A stretch of 64,000 bases of DNA from Perkinsus olseni (GCA_013115125.1 JABANN010000123.1:1-64000); one strand, 5' to 3'. Counted from the stretch's first letter, positions 45,525-63,132 are shown. Translations and numbers: made by a program. Notes: generated by a model from the sequence alone, not told the origin.

Positions 45525-47559
45525 TCAAGAAACTGTTGATACCGCCGAATTTCCCTTTCCCTCGTCACGTGCCGCACGGAGAAGGTCGAGGATGGTGATA
45601 TTGTCGGTGACATCCTCGGGTAGCTCGCCTGCTTTGTTTTCTTGCGAATTAACTCCCGCGGACAACAGAAGCTCCACCTGCTTGAAGCGGATCAGCACAC
45701 GGCAGCGTCATCATCCTCACCGTTTTCCGATAGCCATGCCTGGCCGCGAAGTGGAGAGGAGTATCACCGGACTCCAGCAGGGGCTGAGTGCACTCGGCTC
45801 CGAGATCGTGCAGCCGACCCACGAGACGAGAGACCATGGCTGAAACACAGGGGCCCCTGTCTTGCTGAGCGAGGCGGACGTCTTACTGTCAGTCCGGACA
45901 ACTCCATTCGCCGGCATAACCGCGAGCAAAACGGGAGTAGCACCCCCGTCCATTCGAGTGTACTGATTCATCGCCGACTTCACGTGTATTGGAACGCTAT
46001 CGGGTGATGCGCCAACATAAGCATTGACGAAGTCTGTGAACTGAGGTACAGCGGGGTACCAACGAGTAGCAACAGTCAGTTACTCACGCTTCGCTCTGTT
46101 ATTATATCGGCCGCCTCCCGCACCAGCAGATGAAAAACATTGTCTCCCGTATGAGGGTTCACTACATCCGCTCGGCACGTGAATGGCCACGATGCTAGGA
46201 CCGAGATGATGGGCCCTGGCCGGTGTAACTGCAGAGAGAAATCGTTGCGCAACGCTCCTCCGCAGCAAGTTGGACTCACCACAGCAGCTGTCATAAGGAT
46301 GGTATATCCAGCCAGTAGGGACGTGCTACAGTCGATGTCACAAAGAGCCAATATGTCCGTTAACTGACGAGGCAGCGATAGCCCCCCAACTCATGAGGAT
46401 GGGGTGCTTGCCTGCTTCGGGTCATCGCATCGTTCCACCGCTATGAAGGCCGCCTCCACTACTTCCCTAGTTCCGGCGCGAGAATCCATCGTGGAAGCCG
46501 TGGAGGTCATATGCTTGACATCAACGGCATCCCTCTCAGCGACCAGCTGCTGATAGAAGTAGCTGAGCCACGAGTGCGCCTTTGGAGGAGCGAATAACAA
46601 CGGCCCTACTCTTCATCGAGGCCACCGGCTCTGAAGTCCTCAAGTCGTGCTTCAAACCGGTCCTGGTCTAACCGCGCCACTTTACGGGGATCATTAACAA
46701 TAGCGTTTATCTAAGTGACCGCAGGTTCGTTCGGACGGTATGCACCCAGACTGTCGTGAACCTACAACTGATCGGAGACGAACAGGGAGGTCATCATATA
46801 CCCCACTCCGCTGAAACTTCCTCGACTTGTTCGCTGGTTTAACTTTGGTGGACCCTGAAGTAAAGCTTCTCCATGACAGTTGAGCCTGTACGTTGAAATC
46901 ATCAGTACTCGGCTCCGAGGAAGGTGCTGAGTCGACCGGAGAAGAGTCGGGAAATGGCGGCGCTGGAGGTGGCTTCGTCGCTTTCACCGCAGTCTTCCAT
47001 ATAATCTGAAAACCCGCTAGAGGACTCTCGCGCGGCTGGTTGTCCTCATTACTTCTCTCTGGCCGTGAGTCCTGACTGCCTCGGAATTGCACAGCGCATG
47101 AATTTCCGACGCAAGCTGAGCGACTAGGCCGTCCGCAGAAAGGCGGGACCCGCTGGTAGAGGAATCTGAGACGCGATAGCGCGAGTTCTCCAACCACTTT
47201 CCGATCTCGGTTTCAGCAGGGCAGCCGCTCACGCTAACTAGAGCGATGGTTATGTTTTCTAGTACGTAGTAACAGCGATGAGAGAACGAAGCCCTAGAGA
47301 CTCCGTGCTGAACCGAAGCTCACCTGGTCCAAGGGATACCGCGGTTACTACAGCGTCGGGGCCGGGGTGCTCCCATTGAATAGTTCCTGTCTGTACGTTA
47401 TAGTAATACCTGGCAATGGAGACTCGAAAATAGGGCGGCTCCATCGGAGCCACCGAAATAGACTCGATTCGCCTTTTCCTGTAGCCCCCTGGCTTACGGT
47501 AGACCCGCATTCGATCCTGCATCGACAGAATACGTATATTGATACCACCGGTTGGACAT
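45525..47559 (-). CDS. WW-domain plus ankyrin-repeat protein
   Basis: About ten minus-strand exons chain in phase from the ATG at 47559 to the stop at 45525. The N-terminus MSNRWYQYTYSVDAG, joined over an 80-base intron to LPYYYNVQTGTIQWEHP, is a WW domain: first Trp, YYYN, and the T-x-x-W-x-x-P end. WW domains bind proline-rich ligands. Then follow a Ser/Pro-rich linker (KPPPAPPFPDSSP), a helical stretch (VARLDQDRFEARLEDFRAGG), and ankyrin repeats. The repeats are seen in LTDILALCDIDCSTSLLAGY with TILMTAAV, then VNPHTGDNVFHLLVREAADI, DGGATPVLLAVMPANGVV, and SGDTPLHFAARHGYRKTVEL. The C-terminus is acidic then Ser-rich. Role unknown; probably a cytoplasmic adaptor. It converges with the membrane-protein gene. 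Some exon ends in 46400-46700 are less sure. Confidence 0.8.
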
Positions 47560-48895
47560 CTCGGGAACAACCTCGGCTGACCCGCGCACTTAAACACACA
47601 CTTGCAGTAGCCTTATTTCGACCTCCCTGTTCGGCGGCGTTCCTACCCTATCCGTGAGACTGCGAACTCAAAACCCTTGGGCGCAGCTATGGAAGCGAAA
47701 GATGTTGGGAATGAGTTTCCTTGATTACTCGGAGAACAGAGTTCAACCGTGCTACAGAAATTCCTCGGAATCAATCCTGTCGAGCTGAGCGAACGGAACT
47801 TGAGTAATACAGCAGGACAAGCACGAGGTGCGCGGAGGAGAGTCCCGTCCTGCCTAGTGCGATGAATAATACTCATTGAATGACAACTAAACGTTCGTAA
47901 CGTAACGTTCGTTGCTTTGACCAGAGGAACTTAGCCTGACAACTCCATTGTAGTCCTCCCTCTACTTCATTCCATTAGATGGTCTACAGACCGCGAGAAG
48001 ATAATACACAGGCACGAGACGGCCAATCCTGAATAGACACCGCTTTAGAAGTGGCGCTTTTCTCCGAGCCGCTTGTAGTGGCCCCCTAGTAGGCCCCCCC
48101 AGTCATGTGACTTCGAATCACTGCTTTGGAGTTTCACCTGTTTAACGCGTAAAACAGTTAAACGCGATGTGTTCTTCGCGAAGTACGCGATGTGTTGTAT
48201 TGCAACAACACTTCGCGTCATAACGCGCGCGTAAACCGCTAACGAAATAACGCGTCATTATGTGTTTACCGCGTTACGCGAAATGTTAAACGTGTTAAAC
48301 ACACACAACGCGAGGATAACTCATTAAATAAGAATAGCTGAGTCATGAAAACAAGCAGCAGAAGTTCACTTGAGCAGAGCTGGGGATAAGCCTCTCAGGA
48401 TGGTTTGCGTTCTCAGATATTCTGAATCAGAATTTCCATTGATTTCGATTCCCTCCATCAACAAACTGGTACTAGGCCTGCAGCTTAGTTCCTATCAGCT
48501 ATATTCCTTCTGATGCTATTAATTGTGATAGCAGTGTGATTTGCCCTTCACGCGTTATTGCAACGCGTTACAGATGACGATATGTTCAACACCTGGACGT
48601 TTTTCGCGTTCTGACCTCTAATATCAGCCATTTCGCGATGCGTTATGCGTCTTACTCTAGCGTTTTGCATAACATGGGTGGAACTCCTTTGAACGTTGAA
48701 CCGAGCCCGATCTCTGTCGCCTGGGCGACTCATCCCCGGATCGCACTGCGATCATCGCGGCCCTGCCGGTGAAATGTAGAGTTAAACGTGATATACGTAC
48801 ATTACCTTGACCTCTCGCATACAGTAGCTGTGAGGCACTGGCTCACCTCACGCGAGAGCCTGGGTCGCTGTTGCTCACGCCAGCCGGGAGAACTC

Positions 48896-48934
48896 GTGAA
48901 TTTCGAGTGGGACATTGTCCCGCTCGAAATTCAC
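48896..48934. repeat. Near-perfect palindrome next to the 45-base hairpin
   Basis: Arms beginning GTGAATTTCGAG with one mismatch around a TT-containing centre. Its right end shares a base with the perfect 45-base hairpin that follows at 48934, so two hairpins stand back to back. Confidence 0.85.
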
Positions 48935-48978
48935 GTGTGTGAACTTTCCCGCTTGTCAAGCGGGAAAGTTCACACACG
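48934..48978. repeat. 45-base perfect hairpin (22+1+22)
   Basis: Left arm starts CGTGTGTGAACTTTCCCGCT; the right arm is its exact reverse complement, with a single T at the centre. No mismatch over 22 base pairs. Confidence 0.95.
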
Positions 48979-49105
48979 AAGTTAGACTAATCTGATTAAT
49001 AATTAATCATTGATTCAAATCGGGCCGGTTTGATGAATATTATTCACTATTACTTAGTAATAATTACTATAATAGTGAAAATCTTCACAATTACAGTGAT
49101 AGTGA

Positions 49106-49150
49106 TCAACATCTTCACATTGTCACTCAGTGACAATGTGAAGATGTTGA
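49106..49150. repeat. 45-base perfect hairpin (22+1+22)
   Basis: Left arm starts TCAACATCTTCACATTGTCA; the right arm is its exact reverse complement around a single C. The sequence is unrelated to the hairpin at 48934 but the size and design are identical. A weaker palindrome (GTTGAC..GTCAAC) overlaps its right end, to 49175. Confidence 0.95.
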
Positions 49151-50852
49151 CAGTCACTTGGCAGTGACAGTCAACGAAACTCTCGTTCGTCTAAATGCAG
49201 GACTACTACTGTAAACCTCGCAATGCGAGTCTCGCATGGGCACAAAACTAACTCAGCACGCTATCGTAGGCTTGGAGAATGTACCAGCTGCAACGTTTGG
49301 TCCCAAATTTGTATCGCAAGAATACCAGACACTTGAGATTCAGGCTCAGGCTGGAGTTGCGGCAAGGTTGCAAGCAGAGCGGTAGTTGTCACTCGAAAAA
49401 CTTGACGTTTAGAAAGTGCATCGCGTTTTTGACTTCACATCGAGAGCCGCGTCCACGAACGTCAGTGTTGTCAATGCACACCTACAGGTAAGCCAGCGAG
49501 CTACATAGAATGCGGGCAATGGAACAGTGTCAACGGTCGATGAGAGTTTTCGCTACTACCTCAATAAGTGGGCCTCTAGTGTCTTCTCGTGTAGAAATAG
49601 GGATCCCTGGGCTCTGTTCTCTGCGGCAAGTGCACGGGTGAAGGAATGAAAGGATTATCGACCGACGACGTCCGGGGTCTCCCCGGTGGCAGAACGGGCC
49701 GTGGCGACGCTCCTGGTCTCTGACCCACGGTATCCCACAGCACTGTCGTACTCTCTTCGAGCTGATCCCAGGGGATCGGGTCTTGAGCCTCAGCGTGCTG
49801 TGACTGAACCAAGGAGAGCGGGAGGAGTGAGAGCTGCTACCAATGAAGTAGCGCAGTGGGTAGCATTTGCGATAGTTTTGAATATCTCTGTCTCTCATAC
49901 GGGACTACTTACACCTGGATCACCCCGCATCCAGTGCTCTTCGCGGCTGCGGCTGCGGCTGCGGCGCGGACTGCGACTGCGCGACAATCGGCGAACATGC
50001 GATCCAGACCTCGGCCGGGAGTTGTCCCAGCTGAGAACGAGGGGAAAAGGATTTGAGTTATAGTTCAACACTCGTGAGTGAACGACACATGCTATGGGGA
50101 AACGCTCGTACAAGATTACGAACTACAGCTCATGACCAACCTCCTTTCGCTGAGTCGATCGGTCTCTTGCTTCGGCATAAGCGGCAACGGAGCCAACACG
50201 CGTTCAGGAGGTCGGATCCCAACCGCTGCTCTGAAGAGCGCAACAACGGAAGAGTCTGCCATTGTACGCTGCGCAGCCTGATGAGAAGGACAACTCGGCC
50301 AGACCCAAGAAAATCTACTAGCTCACATCTAAAAGACGGTGTAAGCCGTTATCTACGCAGCCACCATCTTCTTGTACTGCATCGGTGAAGTTCTGGCCAA
50401 ACACCTTGTACGCCCGTACCGCGTCGGACACCGACGGATCGGCAGTATCCGTTCCGGCTCTATACACCACGCCGCATTTCCACCGTCCCCCACTTTCCGT
50501 CCTGTACTGCTTTTGTGGGGGTGCCATAGCGAGGGCTACTGGCAGGTCAGGGAGAGGCCTGACGAGAGACCACAAGCAACGTAATGTGAGTAGCCCCGCA
50601 TGCAACATCGGAGGCGAGTCGTAGCCGTTCATGCTAGTGGCATGAATCGTACGATTCAATCGTACGAATTTCGTGGCATGATGCCACGGGTGATCAAATT
50701 CCGATACTCCGGGATCCAGATGTACGAAGGTGCTCTGGGGACAAAGATGAAAACTAGATCACGGTCCTCTGGTCGCCAAACTCGCGGCGTTGCATGCCAC
50801 GTTAATCCTTATAGGAGGAAGCAATTCAACGGAGTCCGTTGAACGGACTACA

Positions 50853-50893
50853 ATGAGCTGGTGGACCAGGGAGTCCCTGGTCCACCAGCTCAT
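50853..50893. repeat. 41-base perfect hairpin (20+1+20)
   Basis: Left arm ATGAGCTGGTGGACCAGGGA, central G, then the exact reverse complement. Two smaller odd-centred palindromes lie just before it (near 50826-50850) and another, 10+1+10, lies at 50947-50967. Confidence 0.95.
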
Positions 50894-51769
50894 CGGTGGA
50901 CGGCATCTAGGACCTACGTAGGACATCTAGGACCATCCACCAGCTTAGGGTCCCTGGCAGGGACCCTGCGGATGGAGCAGTTGACAGGAACTCACTGAAA
51001 TATTATATAATCACTGCCAGAGTCTTCCCGGAAAGTGGATCGAATTCTGTCCGGACTGCCATTCACCGCAGTAGGCTCGAAATGAAGCCGAGCAAGTCTC
51101 TCAATCAGCCGAGCATAGATTTGGAACCTCGAGGGATCCTTAATTGGGAACCAGAAGATCGCCTGGTCGTGGTTATCATCGCCTTGAAAAAGCTTAGATA
51201 CTCAACAAGTACTCGCGGTGCCTCTTACGTGTAGTGGCTGTCCTCCATACACCGCTGTCGTCCCAAACCAGCTGGGCAGTAGCCATTAGGGCGAGAGCAA
51301 CTGATACTACACCATTCATGACTCCAAAAACCGTAGAGTAGACTTCTGAATCAGGAGTCTATCGGGGCCCGATAATCGGGCAGATGAGGCGGTTAGTTAC
51401 CCACTCGAAGGTCTCAAATTAACGAGTTAAGAGGAACAGCAAATAGTCGAGGTATCGTACGGGTCACCCGATACTTTCCGAGATTTCAAGCCTGACTCAG
51501 CATTGTATGTTGACCGAAAAGTGGTTATTGTCACCTATCCAGTGAACGCAAGCCACCGTGCATAGCCATATGTCTCAGTAGTTCCTCACCGTTACAGTTC
51601 CAGAGACGCACCGAATCATCTTGGGGCAACATCATGGGTCTTCCCTCTTTATTTTTCATATCTTCACGCGTGCGACTAGCATTACAAGTATTGCAAGATT
51701 CCAAGTTTCGGCAAGTGTTACAACACCGTAAATCGTTCAGCGCACGCTCTACTATGTGTGTTGTCATGA

Positions 51770-52778
51770 ATGACCTGCCTCGTCAAAGTGCTTCTCCTCT
51801 ACTTCGTGGAACATGCATTTTCATGTGGCTATAACCAGCGTATCTGGGCGATCTTCCCGGGTAAGAGACTGGGGCCGCGTAAACAGTCGCTGAAGGCACT
51901 AGTCCAATACCGTTGTCTGTACCTGTCTTCTGGCAGGAAGCGATCAAGAGATGCCTGCCGTCATAACATCAGTATTCACGGATACGTTTGAGGTTGTTTG
52001 GGAGGAGTCTAGATGGTACGCAAGGTCCTGTGCTCTCACTCGGGCTCGCCACTACGGTGAGGGACCCATACTGCATGTGTTCGTTACACCCTGACCGTCT
52101 ATCGCGAGAAAACTCACTCGTGCATCTATTCGACAACCCTGGAGAACTTGCTATGCAATGGAAACTATACTGCTGGGCTCGGCACACCCAGGTCCTGGAG
52201 CGATGTTCATGCGAGAGTGTAGGTATTGTCGGATCGAGGGCAACGACAAGTCAGCATGTACAGTAAGGAAGGAGGATGCCAGGGATGAGCTCGGCCCGTG
52301 CAAGACAATTAGTGGAGGCCCCAGTTTGGACGATGAAGGCAGCAGCTCGGATGAGACGGTCCGCTGTAAGCCACCAGTCGATGAGTCTATCGTTCCCCTC
52401 CGAGGACGCCCCTGTATCTATACCTTTCATTGCAGCGTCACTTGATGGCAATAGCGGACTGCCAACAGCTGTACTGATCTCGATACTCGGTGGTGGGCTC
52501 GTCCTGTTCTTTGTAAGTATAGTAACTCATGGTCTGGCCAAGGCTAGCCATCCTTGTAGGGAGCGGTTTACTTCTGCATGCGGAGTAGCTTGAAGCTGTC
52601 CGATTCGCCGAATAACCGAACGATGGGCCGACCAGTCGCCGAGGCACCGATCGACATCGACGGATTGGGTAGTAAGATAACTAAGCCTTCTGCTGTGCGG
52701 ACTTCGGGCAAAGTAATGACTACTCTCGGCAAGCCTCGCCATTCCTCGCTGGTCATCAGGCGGCCGAAGAACCTCTGA
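51770..52778 (+). CDS. Single-pass surface protein A with Cys motif
   Basis: Five exons: 51770-51860, 51937-52015, 52223-52365, 52436-52512 and 52560-52778, 202 residues. Phases all agree. It has an N-terminal signal-like helix (LVKVLLLYFVEHAFSCGYNQ), a short domain with TFEVVWEESRWYCRIEGNDK and a following SACT, an acidic Ser-rich linker (LDDEGSSSDE), then a membrane helix (LPTAVLISILGGGLVLFF and GAVYF) with a basic stop-transfer, and a tail of about 65 residues. Topology is therefore type I: outside N-terminus, inside C-terminus. It is a paralogue of the next gene, with the same exon phases and a second exon of identical length (79 bases). Another ATG overlaps five bases upstream in a different frame and is not used. 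Function unknown. Confidence 0.8.
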
Positions 52779-53567
52779 GCGTTAGAACAACTCCTAGGTT
52801 GCCGCTGCCCGGCGAAGGACCCGCGGTAGTGGTACGTGTCGGTGTCGGCATTTGGCTCACTCAGTCGTCAGGCTCGTCGGCTTTCGGAAACACGGCGGAG
52901 TTCGCTCCCGAGTAAGTGTACTGTGGCGTTGGCTGAGTCTAGCTGCGGCTGGCCCAGGTGCAGGTCATGCGGTGGAGCAGCAGTATAGGCCTGAGCTTTA
53001 CGAGAAACGTAGTAGTGCTCCTAAGACGCCTACGTGTACGACGCACTGGTGTCTAGGCCGGCGATCCAGCGGCAGCTTGAGTACGATGGAGTACAGGCAA
53101 CTAAAGGGCATATTAACAGAGTGCGCGGGAATAACAAATCTTCTTCCCTAGCGCCTTGTGTCCAGGCAAGAGAGGCGATCTAGCATAGATGTGGCCAACT
53201 TGAGAGGAGGCAGTTCGGCTAGTCTTGGTGGTAGTCGTCTGCTTCGGTCAATGCTTCGACCAGTGGCGGTCTTTCAGGTCCTCGAAGGTCGTCGGTGACT
53301 TCCGTAGTATCATCGCGACGCGGGTCTTTGGCCTCCAACGCAGCATCGCGCCGTCCTTCTCGTGTACATCCTCTAGCCATAGACCGATTCTCGAGCTCAC
53401 GAAGGGAGTCCCTGCAAGATGAGGGAGCTGCTTCCCGACGGAACTCCCTCGGCTGAGGCTTCATGCCGTTCATGCGTTCTCGTTTATTGGACACTATGCA
53501 GTCGTTAATGATGATGTTGAGTTTCGGGAAAGTTGGTAGGGCCGGATTTCAGTATGTTATCCCCTTC

Positions 53568-55252
53568 ATGCAGAAAGCGTTGGTCAGAGTATTGAGTATA
53601 GGACTGGCCATCCCTAGTGTATTGGGATGCCGCTACAACGAACGCGTGCGGGCTGTATTTCAACGTAGTAGTCACGGGCCGGTGATACAGATATAGATGC
53701 AGCGTGAAGGAGCTTCTCTCCGTACTTCTCTGAGCCCTGGGACTGAGGAGTAAAAATCGATGCTTCAGGGACTGGTCAAGAGATGTCCGCTATTGTTCTC
53801 AACGTCTACCAAGACACTCTGGAGGTTGTATGGGAGGAAGCCAGATGGTAGTAGTGGTCGGGTGAGGGGGTCGGTACTAGTGCTGTGTCTGATGCGTTGA
53901 GGAATCATCTGTGTCGTCGGTAGTGGACAGCGCCGTGTTGGAGTAATGGTCGTCACTAAGGCCGATTTATTTATCAGGTACTGCAATATTCAGGGTAACG
54001 ATAAGTCGCACTGCATAGTGAAGAAGACAGAGGCTCGGAACACCCAGGGAGAGTACTGCCGTCAGCCGTCAGTAGGATCGGGTACCGATGGTGATGGGGA
54101 TTTCGATGGTGGTGGAGCCGAGCTAGGTGAGAGCTGAGGACTCCTCAGCGAGGAGTCGTCAAGTAGGAGTTGTTGAATATCTTCAGATCCCTCTGGGGAT
54201 GGCGGTCTCTCCAGCGTCATCGTTGTAGTCATCACAGCAGCATCTGTGCTCGTATTCTGCGTAAGGCCAGTACTGTGGCTCGCTTTGGCGACTTTTCTTC
54301 TGGCGACTCTCAGGGCTGCATCTATCTCTGCATACGCCGTAGCGCCGAGTCGCTTGACTTGAGCTCGCCTAAGAATGGGGCAGCCTACAAGCTAGGCCGA
54401 GGCTTCACGGAGACCATCTCCCGGATGTTAAAGGAAAACGACGAAGTATCACAGCACGTTCATTATCGTCGTGGGAGGGGTTTTATTTCTTCCACTACTC
54501 CGCGGCGTGGTCCGCTTGATCGCGCGTCGTAAGTTCAGCGCTGTGGAATGTTAGGTCAAGCCTGTTGTTAAGGACGCTGAGAACCCAGACCTGCCGGAGG
54601 TAACGCCAAGAATATCTATCACGCCGTCGCATTTGGATGTGAGAGCTTCGTCAGCGAAAGAGGATTCAAGGCCGAACGATGCCAGTACTCCCACTCGGGA
54701 AGGGTTAGCCGGGTTGATGGATGCCTTCAGGCCGGAAGTCTAGTGCTGCGATAAGTGGCGAGGAGATGCAGCGGATTCGAGATGCTGCGGCGTAAGGGCA
54801 GGAAGCAGGATGGGTGTCCCCTCTGTGAACCGTATTCCTAGGGCGTTGGCCGGAGCTCAGACGCTGGCTACTGACGAGTCGAGCAATGTTAGCTATCGTA
54901 ACGGGGGAGCATCGGTTTCAGGTAGGAGAAGTGCATTCGGGGGTATTCGATCTCGGAACCTTTCATCCAAATGCTGCGTGCTCCTCCCATTGAACTGATA
55001 AGTACTTTCGTAGGTTCTCGCCGAGGCTCTGTAGTACAGTCCCGACGAGCATCGCTAGTCCCAGGGGCAGCGCCCTCCAGAAAGCTCTCGGTTGCTTCCG
55101 ACAACTTCCGCATGCCTGGAGAACCTCACGTGCAGCAGCCGATGTTCTCATCCTCGCCGCCTTCAAGACGGTCGTCGCTGATTGCCGCCCGGTATGGTGG
55201 GGGATCTAGAAGGGCCTCGGCGGCACGCCCTAGTCTTCATCCACCTGCTTAG
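53568..55252 (+). CDS. Single-pass surface protein B with kinase-site-rich tail
   Basis: First exons: 53568-53664, 53769-53847, 53978-54126, 54187-54260, then an exon from 54314. The signal peptide is KALVRVLSIGLAIPSVLGCR. The ectodomain repeats the sister gene: DTLEVVWEEARWYCNIQGND and KSHC, then an acidic Gly/Asp linker. The membrane helix is LSSVIVVVITAASVLVFCGC followed by IRRSAESLD. Beyond that the exon plan is less sure. A stop at 54532 is possible, but further exons keep a tail theme: TREGLAGLMDAF, RKSSAAISGEEMQ, GRRSAFGG, and a last exon with SRRGSV, SRRASL, SRKLSV, SRRSSL and SRRASA. These R-R-x-S sites are classic basophilic (PKA-type) kinase targets. A hydrophobic block (FIIVVGGVLFLPLL) near 54462-54503 could be a second span. 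If the tail exons are a separate gene, B ends at 54532. Confidence 0.65.
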
Positions 55253-55440
55253 CCATGTTATCTTACCGACAGCCATGTTCCAGCAGATGTCTTTGTTACC
55301 AGCTTAATGGTTGCGTTCTATTGTCGGCAAAATCCAGGGAAGGGTGGTGGCCGGTAGACCTCTACACAATGCGCGAAAATCCTATATTTCCATCCGTTCA
55401 TTCGAGGGTACGTAGGGCTACTTGTAACCTTTCGTAATTT

Positions 55441-61375
<5,935 letters not shown>

Positions 61376-61611
61376 TCTGGTTGGGCAGCTCAATGTGTTA
61401 TGGACAACTGTGGGGGAGTACAGGCTTGTATGAAAGTTGAAAACACTATTCCACCTACTACAACTAGAAGACGTAAAATGTTACGATGTTGCGTTCCTTG
61501 ACTTCCATCATCACCGGTTTTGAGAGTTGCGCTGTTGTTATTGGAGGTGGTCCCGCCGATTGCAGCTGTTATTTCAAAATTTCCTCTGTTTTGTATCCGC
61601 CGGAGAGCAGC

Positions 61612-62585
61612 ATGCAACGAAGGCGTGGCGGGTCGAGTCCGGTGAGCGGCGGACCGTCTAGCGAACTCGGTACCCCGAGCACACGCCCGCGGGCAGTGAG
61701 CATCATGTCTGTGCGAGTCCTCGTGATGCTTTTCGTAAGCTCGAAAGGTCTTTTCTCCTCCCAGTCCTGTGAGTCTGGTTCGACGTTCAGGCCCTGTTCC
61801 CGATCGGAGGCATCATTCTTGCCTACTACTCTGCCATCAAGCATGGTCAGGTAGCAACGAGCTCCGCTCATGCCGCAGCATAGTTCGCGATTGAGCTCAT
61901 GCCGAAGTTCAGGTTGACTACCCCTATTTGTACATATCGACTGTTATCCAATGGGACCCTTCAAGGATTTACGGTGCCTTCGGCATGGCAATGGTGAGGT
62001 TGCATCCTTGCTTAATGCCGCTAGTCAGCATGGTTCAGTCCATGATCTCAGGCCGCAGTCCTCTTCGGTGTGTTCGCGTACGCTCGACTGGCCTTTGTGG
62101 AGTACCGTATCGCCGCTGATGATCGGCGGACGCAGATAGCGCAAACCATTACGAAGGCTGCCACTTTTGCTACGATTCTCGGGATGGTTGGAGTGGCGTG
62201 CATACCGTTCTATCGCATGCCCGTTACTCATCTTGTCTTCGCCGTGACCTTCTTTGTTTCGGCTGTTGTTGTTGCGGTTTGTGCGTTGTTCGTCGATTAC
62301 AAAGTCACTGGAGGATGGACTACGATGATACGGGTCCGAGCTCTGCTTGTGTGTTGTACGTTACTTTTTTCGGTCATTCTGGGCCTCGTGGTTCTCTTCT
62401 GGCCCTTCGTCGGCTCGGTCATGGAAGTGCTAGCGGTTTTCTGTTGCTTCTTATTTGTCGCGACATACGCAGTCGATATGGGTGACTACGACGTGGTCGT
62501 GAACGTCCGGCGCCGGACTGGTGGCGATTGCGCCTTCAGTCCTGTGGAACTCGACGGTTTCCGCGCTACCTGCGTGAACTCGTAG
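61612..62585 (+). CDS. DRAM/Frag1/Sfk1-type multi-pass membrane protein
   Basis: The start at 61612 gives a Ser/Arg-rich cytosolic end (MQRRRGGSSPVSGG), then RVLVMLF joined to ALFPIGGIILAYYSAIKHGQ over a 56-base intron. The next exon reads VDYPYLYISTVIQWDPSRIY, which recalls the first loop of the Frag1/DRAM/Sfk1 family (YPYxS before the second span). The last exon, to 62585, holds several helices: GMVGVACIPFYRMPVTHLVF, FVSAVVVAVCALF, LLVCCTLLFSVILGLVVLFW and LAVFCCFLFVATYAV. The H after a short polar turn and the N/R-rich loop before it fit the same family. Members act in autophagy (DRAM) or GPI-anchor remodelling (PGAP2). I cannot tell which. A clear stop ends the gene; the family match is by pattern only. 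Confidence 0.6.
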
Positions 62586-63132
62586 GCCCCATTGGGGATG
62601 TTTTCTCTTACGCGTGTACCATATCGCCGAGCGGGGCGTTGTGTTGAATGGGTGTGGTGCATTTATCCTAAAAGTAAAAAGATCTTCCTTACAATTTATT
62701 CAACACGAAAGGAAAACCTTTTCCAAGCTATTCATCGCGTTGGAGGTATTGCCCGCTGCAGTGATTCGGTCCATGAGGAATGCGGTAGATGCTCGCGACG
62801 GTGGCAAGCTCTGGCTAAGTAATGTTTCCGTCGTGCTTCAGAAGCGAATCCTTGACGAAACTGAACAGTCTCGTCTGACGAGAGATGCACATCGCAAAGG
62901 GAGACGAGACGGGTGTTCACAATCGCACTCAAACCGCCATGCGCACTCAATCGGCAAGCGGAGTCTCCCCGTTGAGGACCGAGAAGGGCTGAGAATTTGG
63001 CACGGAGTTGGCATGTGCGGTGGCCGATCATTGTTCGTCTCCAAGTCGGGCGCAGGCACTGGTGTGAATGGGTCGGCTGGCTGGCCGTTGAACTCAACCG
63101 GCCATGGTCTCCAGTTAGTCTTGTTTCTTACT
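62586..63132. other. Intergenic, or N-terminal extension of the next gene
   Basis: The frame of the secreted-protein gene is open far upstream (from 62614), so a longer protein is possible, but the translated residues look random and the signal peptide at 63133 argues for a start there. Confidence 0.4.

Larger units (their letters stand above)
47880..51400. repeat. Gene-poor region dense in hairpin palindromes
   Basis: Over about 3.5 kb I find many perfect or near-perfect palindromes with a single unpaired central base. Examples: 48934-48978 (arms 22), 49106-49150 (arms 22), 50853-50893 (arms 20), 50947-50967 (arms 10), with smaller ones such as CGTGGCAT-G-ATGCCACG near 50670, GTCCGTT-G-AACGGAC near 50835, TAGTAAT-A-ATTACTA near 49052 and GCCCGAT-A-ATCGGGC near 51365. 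The first part (48140-48320) is a maze of AACGCG/CGCGTT and GTTTAAC/GTTAAAC inverted words. The stretch 48990-49090 is AT-rich. No convincing gene: open stretches at 49686-50063 (plus) and 50318-50659 (minus, GVVYRAGTDTADPSVSDAVR) are unplaced. Confidence 0.8.

Noticed and set aside
62614-63132. Long N-terminal extension of the secreted protein at 63133
   Set aside because: The residues look random and would bury a good signal peptide; not supported.
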